Assembly: GCA_946902985.2 (NCBI GenBank)
Contig: OX336388.2
Coordinates: forward strand, 1,703,357,978-1,703,421,977
Length of the DNA stretch: 64,000 bases
Direction: 5' to 3'
Origin: Meconema thalassinum
Taxonomy: Eukaryota; Arthropoda; Insecta; Orthoptera; Tettigoniidae
Shown here: positions 57,682 through 64,000 of the stretch, piece by piece
How the letters are laid out: each line of letters starts with the position of its first letter
Numbering within the stretch: the first letter of the stretch is position 1
The notes under the pieces: generated by a model
Seen by the model: the letters and a program-made list of their open reading frames with translations, nothing else
The model's database searches: none
Told to the model about the DNA's origin: nothing
Made by a program: the position numbers and the translations under genes

Positions 57682-58858
57682 ATGACGGACAAAGTGACGT
57701 GTTTACAAGATATTGAAAAAGTGAATAATAACATTAAGACTGCGCCCACGGCCTTGATTAAGACGTTACATACCCTCATTTTCGAAAAACTGCCACGTGA
57801 TCGAAAGAACAGGCAGCGCTTAAGAGAATTCCCAGGATTCGAGTTTGAAAGTGACTCACCAAAACACCTGGTGAAATTGAAGTTTATTGACACCGAATTC
57901 ACAGAGTCTGACCTGATTGCCATTTGCACAGTGTTAAACATTGAATACCGTATACGGGAGAGAAAGCCGTGCTTGTGCAACGCGTCTGTGATAACTTGAT
58001 GGACCTTTCGTGGCTGGGGATGCGTACAGACGAAGAAGGTGAAGAAGAAGAAGATGAAGAGGAGACGGGTAAAAAGAAATATGCAATGAGCAAGATGAAA
58101 GAGGCAAAACGAAGCACTGGCGGAGGAATTACGTGAATTAAAGGAGAAAATGGCTGGGATGAAATCCACGAAACATCCAACCTCTAGCACGTCAGGATCA
58201 TCATCGGATTCATCTAGCTCGTCCGAAGACCAGAAACTCTTCAAAGCCATAGGAGGTAATCAAAAGAAAATAACAAAGACCAAACACAAAGCAAAGACTG
58301 TAGAAAAAAGCTCATGTGAAGGGGAAGTCGACCAGGACGTGGTGGACTTGTGGCACACTGCAAACCGTGGTGTCACACACAAGTTTGCGTTGACTTTCCG
58401 AGATGTAGAGGGCTCTGTCAGAACCTATGACGACAGTGAGAACTATCCGGTGCGACGTTGGATTGAGGACTTCGAGGAAACAGCAACGTTGATGGGCTGG
58501 GACAAGATGCATAAATACGTATTTGCAAAAAAGTCGCTGACAGGCCTGGCTAACTTGTTCGTGCAGAGTGAACGTGGCATCACATCCTGGCACAAGTTGA
58601 AGAAAGCCCTGAAGAAAGAATTCCGAGATAATACCAGCGCAGCAGAGATTCATCGACTGCTAACCAACCGACGAAAAACAAAAGTTGAAACTCTTCAGGA
58701 ATATTTCCTGGTGATGCGAGAAATAGCCAGCAGGTCAGCAATCGATGATAAATCGCTGATATACTGGATCCAAGATGATTCTATATGGAGCAAGGAAAAG
58801 CAAGGAATTCAAGGACAAGTTGAAGATCTACGAGAGTGCTTACGTACGAAACTCCCAT
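57682..58858 (+). pseudogene. Gypsy Gag, N-terminal and capsid parts
   Basis: Likely start at ATG 57682 (MTDKVTCLQDIEK). A short helical N-terminal region is followed by a shift near 57985 into an acidic stretch (DEEGEEEEDEEE, ~58040) and back near 58110. The frame from 58150 contains a Ser-rich linker and the capsid-like block with WIEDFEETATLMGWD (~58460), FVQSERGITSWHKLKKAL and LQEYFLVMREIA (~58700). This order is that of retrotransposon Gag. The frame then closes and the next frame continues from ~58775. Confidence 0.85.
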
Positions 58859-59695
58859 AAGGTGACGATAAATGAAAAAACGACAAACAAACATACACCA
58901 AGAGAAGACCACAGGCAAAAGCAGACATCCTCTGTAAAGAGATGTTACAATTGTGGTCAGAAGAACAGTCATCAGTCCAGAGACTGTCCACACAAGAGTC
59001 AGGGTCCAAAGTTCTTCAATTGCAGCAATTTCGGACACATAGCTTCCAAGTGCCCAAACCCTGAGCAGAATGCAGAGAAGAAGACAGTGAACCTCACTTT
59101 GGGAACCAAGTCGAATATGAAGATGAAGGGCCAAAAGATCAACGCATTGGTGGACACGGGCTGCCCAATCAATCTGATCCGTGAAGACATTTACACAGAG
59201 ATGGGTGATCCGGAACTGAAGACAACCACCATAGTACTCAAGGGTTTTGGAGATAGTGAGGTGCTACCCCTAGGATATTTTCCAACCGACGTCCAGTTTG
59301 ACGACGACAATTACTTGACTGATTTCTATGTGGTGTCTGGAGATGTACTCAAGTTGCCAGCTATCATGGGTAACGACTTGCTGGACCAAGCCATAATTAC
59401 CATCAGCAAAACCGGTGTTAAGATGTCCAAGAAGATATCAGAAGCGTACTTGTACCGAATCGACGTGGTAGCAGCCGAGGAGTTGGACATAGGAGAGGCA
59501 TCGGAGGAGGCTGTTTGGAGAATCGGAAAGATGGCCAATGAATACGCACGTCGCAAGGAGAAGAGTACCAGCGTTGAGATGAGCATCACGATGAAACAAG
59601 AAGGACTCTTGCATCCCTTATTTAAAGAAAGCACACCATTTGACACTTACCATGATGACCATCTCGGACCCTTGGATTCAACGAAAAGAGGATAG
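58775..59695 (+). pseudogene. Gypsy nucleocapsid and protease
   Basis: CYNCGQKNSHQSRDC (~58944) and a second knuckle, FNCSNFGHIASKC (first Cys replaced, ~59014), are the nucleic-acid binding part. ALVDTGCPINLIRED (~59149) is the aspartic protease active site with the usual DTG, followed by LPAIMGNDLLDQ. After ~59620 the frame enters PFDTYHDDHLGPL, which belongs to the start of integrase, so the RT and RNase H (~500 residues) are missing between MSITMKQEGLL and this block. The stop TAG at 59693-59695 replaces a sense codon within integrase. Confidence 0.88.
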
Positions 59696-60544
59696 AAGCA
59701 TTTTCTCACAGTAACGGACAGCTTCACAAAGTTTGTGTGGCTGTATCCCACTAAAACGACTACCACGAAGGAAACTACGGCCAAGCTGGACGTGCAAAAA
59801 GGAGTATTTGGTAATCCTGCGCAGATCGTCACCGACCGTGGAACCACCTATATTTCACACGAATTCGAAGAGTACTGCACTGCCAACAACATCACGCACT
59901 CGCTGATCACAACCGGACTCCTTCGTGCCAATGGCCAGGTAGAAAGGATGAACTCCACGATCATCTCCGTGCTGGCTAAGTTGTCCATCAAAAATCCAGG
60001 ATATTGGTACAAACACATCGAAGCCACTCAGAGAGCCATGAATCCCACTTACAACCGCAGTATCAAGCAGACGCCGTTTGAACTTTTGACAGGAGTCAAA
60101 ATGCGCTTTGAAAATGACCTGAGAATAGTAGAGTTGATCAATGAAGGGATGGTAGATGAGTTTGAGATGAGGACAGATGTACACCGTGAAGAAGCAAGAG
60201 CACAAATCCAGAAAGTGCATCAAGAAAACAGGGTGTCGTTTGATCGACGTCGACGGCCTGCACACCAGTACCAAGTTGGCGATATCGTCGCCATGAAGAA
60301 AAAGTCCCTTGGGCCTTATGGAATCTCCCGAGTCAAGCCGAATGACACTTACGTCTGTCGTGAAGGGAATCACTTAGGCCCCAACCGAACAACTACTTGT
60401 GCTGAGTTCCTCAAACCCTGGGCTGAAGACGACTCATCATCCGAGGCAGATGATCTGCAGGATGGCCGATTGTGGGAATCGGAAGATGACGAACCGTTTT
60501 TGGGTTTCCCGCCAGCCTTGGCACCGCCCGGTGGCGCCACGTAG
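59696..60544 (+). pseudogene. Gypsy integrase, running into 3' LTR
   Basis: The same frame as the protease block after one stop. LTVTDSFTKFVWLY holds the first catalytic Asp, IVTDRGTTYIS the second, and ANGQVERMNS the Glu. The C-terminal part has QYQVGDIVAMKKK and a tail with acidic patches (EDDSSSEADD). The frame closes inside the 3' LTR at 60542-60544. It would insert element DNA in the nucleus. The single frame with intact DDE residues suggests a fairly recent loss. Confidence 0.88.
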
Positions 60545-60610
60545 AGGAGTCGAGGGGAAGTCACGAGAAAGAAAGACGATCAGTGTTACAGTTTTGTGTA
60601 GAGTCATGTC

Positions 60611-60774
60611 GCAATAATCAAATGTTTACCTAATTCCGCCTCGTCAATACAATATATACAATATATATTGTATATATATACAATATATATTGTATTGACG
60701 AGGCGGAACTAGGTAAACATTTGATTATTATAGCAAGTCAATACGGAAAAAATGGGTGACTCTATGAGTCAAAA
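60611..60774. mobile_element. 164-base palindromic insertion in 3' LTR
   Basis: Absent from the 5' LTR. Flanked by an 11-base near-duplication AGAGT(C/T)ATGTC (60600-60610, 60775-60785). Bases 60613-60729 form a near-perfect 117-base palindrome with ~58-base arms and an ATATATTGTATA-rich centre; ~45 further bases follow. It could extrude as a cruciform. Family unknown. Confidence 0.85.
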
Positions 60775-60909
60775 AGAGTTATGTCACGTCAAGTTCTGTT
60801 CAATCTCATCTTTTGTAATCTTATGTTTAAATGTAGTTTTCATAGGTACTTAAAATCACTTCAAGACGTGTTCGGTTTATTCACTTGCCAAAATCCCTTC
60901 CCACAGTAA

Positions 60910-62187
60910 TGTTTAGAGCCTTGTTGTAACTTCATAACATAGATGGATATATTCTCATAGACCATGCTCTGATAAGGAGGTACCTCAATTTTGAATCATC
61001 CTGTATGTTATTTATTTTTAATGATTAACCACCATGCAAGGTCTAGGGAATAATATAGATGACTCAGGTTGCATTCCCAGATCTGCCATGGACGAGTTAA
61101 ATCCTGATATGAAAATTGGAACAGAATTCAATCAACTTAATGAGGACAACCAAGAAGTGATGTGGATTCAAATCACACTTTCGGCGAGTCTAGAAATAGT
61201 TTCACATGATTTCTTCAATTCAGAGGAATGTTAGGATAGTGCCTGTTAGTTGCAATTTTGAAAATTGATTTAAGCGGGCTGGGTTTGGTCTCACAAAAAT
61301 AATTGATCAAAATGAAATGTTGTGCATGTAAGTAATATTACGAGCAGGCTGCTTATAAGAGGTTACAAGTTTGTTTTAAGAGTACTGTATGTGGTAAGAC
61401 TGTGCAGTTGAATTAGTGATTCGCTGCTCTCTGTCACTAATAATCTTTTGAAATAGCTCAAAGTCATGGCTGCTTCCTTCTCAATCCTAGCCCATATCAC
61501 AGTGCACACATTACAGGATATTTGAATATTTCATAAGATTCTTGGTAACATCTAGTGACTGCTGAAGTATGTTTTCTAAAAGAAAACCATGCTGATGACC
61601 ACAATTACTAAAACCCTTAAATGAAGCAAAACAACTGTACATAGCCAAATTCTACTTCATTGTATTTCAAAATAGGCTCTACATCCTACCTTTGAAATCA
61701 AATAATTTGTCATCATCTGCAGTGCAACAACGTTGAGGAAGGACCTCAAAACCTCCAAATTGCATACAGGATATAAGAGTTTAACTACTCCTACTGCTCT
61801 TGGCATCATACTTTTTATACCAATAGTGAATATAATACTTAACCTTGCCATTTAATTGTATAAAATAGGTTGTGATGTGCCACACAGGTATTCTGAAAAC
61901 ATCAGAGGTGGCCATAATTTTCTCAACCAAAAACAAGGCATAACATATCTTATGAGAACAGCAGACAACCATGTGTACAGTATGTAGTAATTGCTTGCGA
62001 ACTAAAACATACTCATGACCATTGACATCACTGTTGGAGCAGATGAAGGAGAAATGTATAATGATATGGATTTTACAACCCTTTTAACTACTGCAGCTTT
62101 CATAGAGCCTGAGCCAGAATCTTTAGCATTTCAGTAAATCTACTGACATTAGTTCCCATGCATTTAAACACCCTCAAATACCAATTG
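60910..62187. other. No gene seen
   Basis: Unassigned AT-rich DNA. The frame at 61034-61234 has no recognisable domain. Confidence 0.4.
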
Positions 62188-62195
62188 ATTGTACC

Positions 62196-62460
62196 AAGAT
62201 TCCATCCCATAACTTTAGGCACAGTTGCAAGAAAGTTACCACTGCACCACACAGCCAGCCATGAAGGAGAAAGGAAGCTTGTAGTTTTATGTGACCTTTA
62301 ATCTTGCGGCCATAAGTCACAGGATCTCCATTTTACGTGGAATCCAAACCACAGGATGTGACATGTCACTTCATAAATTGGTTGTGCATTAACTGGAAAT
62401 AGAACCTCGTATGCCTTGTTGAGAGGCAAGTAATGTAATCACTGCACCATCATGCCTCCA
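62196..62460 (-). repeat. Two tRNA-like SINE relics in tandem
   Basis: On the minus strand GATGGTGCAGTGATTA and GAGGTTCTATTTCC (62460-62393) look like A and B boxes, and GTGGTGCAGTGGTAAC and GGGATGGAATC (62258-62196) look like a second, more worn set. No tails or duplications could be defined. Confidence 0.4.
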
Positions 62461-63764
62461 GATTGAGGAAATATGATCCTCCAAAAATATCAATAAGCAC
62501 TGTGTCATATTTAATTTTTTTAAAATGGTATAACAATCATCACCAACATTGTCTGAGACCAAAAGTAGAGCTATGGGCCTACTCTCAAATTTGAAAATTT
62601 GTAGAACTTTCTCTTTCTATGAAGAAAGGCCATCTCCCTAAAAATGCATAACTCCTGAGTATCATGTAAAATTCTTGATATTTTCATCATTAAGGAGTCT
62701 CAAGATTCCATGGGCAACTATTGTGAAAGACTTATGCAAAACCAAGGATCTTCCAGAAACAGTTGAGAAGATGTGCCACCAAGTGGTCTGACAATAAAAT
62801 AAAGGGATACTAGGAATCCAAAAAGACTGGCTAGTGTTAACCAATGTCCTAAGTGGCCGAATCAATCAGAAGATTTTTCATTTAAAAAAATACCCACCAG
62901 TTATCTACCCGTGCAATCTTCAATAATTTTAGAAAGTGCTTGAATGGAACTTCTTCAGGAAAGGTAAGAAAAAGTTATTCTGCACTAAAAAACATCTTTA
63001 AGAATCAAAAGTAACTTGATGAAGTTTAATTAAATTAGTCAGCACTAGTTCAATCAATTCATAAACTGAATGTATGGATAAAATCTATGAGGCTTTCATG
63101 GCCATTATCAATGAAGTTGTAGGCTTTTAGAATTTTATGTCCTGTCATGTTTATTAAAAGACAACTTTCCACACTACTACTGCATTGGGCTTTATCAAGG
63201 CTAAAAGAAATTATCTAATGAATAGCCGAGCCTCAATCCAGTACACCTCACAGTAGACATAAGTTTGTTTAGCTTGTCATTACCTGAATTTTTTTAGCCT
63301 TGATAAAGCCTATGAATCATAAAGGATATGAGAACAGTGTTTAGAAAAACCTTTGCTTTCTCAAAGGAATGATCAGGTACAAAAGATCATAAAAGCACTG
63401 TATTTGAACCAAGTTACCTATTTTTCAACTATCACTCCCAAAAACCCTTTTTTCACCATACCTACTGATTCCAAAAATAAATAGTGAAAGACAGTACGGT
63501 ACCTATGATAGCCGTGATTTTCGGCCAATAAAAATATTTATGGATGGCATAGTTCAGTTAAGGCTCTACTAACAACTGCAAAGGAGAAAGGTACTACCAA
63601 GTTGACTAGAGTTGACTAGCGGGACGGGGAAGTAGCTTTCTCTCTCAAGCCTGTCACTCAGGTACATACAGAAGCTTATGGACGGAAGCGAGGGGGTAGG
63701 GGTGAGAGGCGGGTTTGGGTCACATTCCTCACGTAACGCTTCTCTTTAGCTCCCATCAATAGTT
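62461..63764. other. No gene seen
   Basis: Unassigned AT-rich DNA. Confidence 0.4.
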
Positions 63765-63804
63765 CATCATCATCATCATCATCTTGCACAGTTTCCAGCC
63801 ACTG
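63765..63804 (-). mobile_element. Minimal RTE 3'-end insertion
   Basis: Six ATC units followed by TTGCACAGTTTCCAGCCACTG match the last ~22 bases plus tail of the RTE at 4766-7774 exactly, then diverge. A weak TAGTT flank may be the duplication. Confidence 0.75.
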
Positions 63805-64000
63805 TAGTTGAGATTTTCAATTTAGAGCATAGACAACAACCTTACCAGTGATTTTCAAGACTTGCCATTCATAATAAATCTCTGTTGTAAAGCTGAAAAT
63901 TATTTTAGAGTATGAGTATCCCAATTTGTTAGATCCTTTGAAATGTTTCTTTAGAAACCTCCAAATGAATATCATAATCAATTTGGAATTCTTTTTTATT
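63805..64000. other. No gene seen to window end
   Basis: Unassigned. Confidence 0.3.

Larger units (their letters stand above)
57141..60905 (+). mobile_element. Gypsy-type LTR element without RT/RNase H
   Basis: 5' LTR 57141-57396 (256 bases) and 3' LTR 60471-60905 (435 bases because of a 164-base insertion and its duplication). Both begin TGTGGGAATCGG and end TCCC(C)ACA-type. A 4-base duplication GTAA flanks the element (57137-57140, 60906-60909), as expected for Gypsy. The primer site is tRNA-Pro-like. Coding order is gag, protease, integrase; the RT and RNase H are deleted and no envelope gene is present. Confidence 0.92.

Noticed and set aside
60690..60730. TTGACGAGGCGGAAC in the palindrome, resembling a hammerhead core
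   Set aside because: There is no room for helix II between the two core parts and GAAA is changed to GGAA.

Overview
This window is animal nuclear DNA, almost certainly from an insect with a large, repeat-rich genome. It has spliced exons with GT/AG borders, tRNA-derived SINEs, TA-duplicating mariner, pogo and Tc1 elements, hAT elements with 8-base target duplications, several LINE clades and Copia and Gypsy LTR elements. The LINE/SINE types fit Polyneoptera (orthopteroid or phasmid-like), but that is inference. There are no bacterial-style operons.

The only host gene I can support is a KCNQ (KQT-like, KCNQ1-like) voltage-gated potassium channel on the + strand. Its last two coding exons are at 1956-2078 and 21409-21510. 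Together they encode the end of helix C and the helix D assembly coiled coil of the C-terminal tail. The intron between them is 19.3 kb and is mostly nested mobile elements.

Inside that intron: an internally deleted mariner (2352-3065); a 6.2 kb foldback element (3220-9422) with ~1.2 kb inverted arms carrying an uncharacterised Cys/His-rich gene, split by an RTE LINE whose reading frame is open (4766-7774); then a Copia element (9607-20876, minus) split by a 6.4 kb LINE with RNase H (13615-20062), itself split by a 296-base insertion carrying a hammerhead-ribozyme-like motif.

Downstream of the channel gene, 21.5-43.9 kb holds SINEs, a pogo-like and a second mariner element lying 10 bases apart, a hAT-type non-autonomous element with internal tandem repeats (29168-31743), a 4.2 kb hAT element split by a truncated LINE (32958-37113), a CR1/Jockey-like fragment and a possible Penelope-like remnant. 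From 43.9 to 50.4 kb is another nest: a Tc1-like MITE containing a second MITE and a SINE, then a second RTE copy interrupted by a young, RNase H-less Copia element. From 53.1 to 56.6 kb is a hAT element interrupted by a transposon with a DUF4817-type transposase. From 57.1 to 60.9 kb is a Gypsy-type element with a tRNA-Pro primer site, no RT/RNase H, and a 117-base palindrome inside its 3' LTR. The remaining stretches are AT-rich DNA in which I see no gene.

Many elements are bounded by exact or near-exact target-site duplications, so the order of insertion can be read directly. A recurring theme is loss of the middle (catalytic part) with both ends kept. Apart from the RTE at 4.8-7.7 kb, nothing here looks capable of moving on its own.
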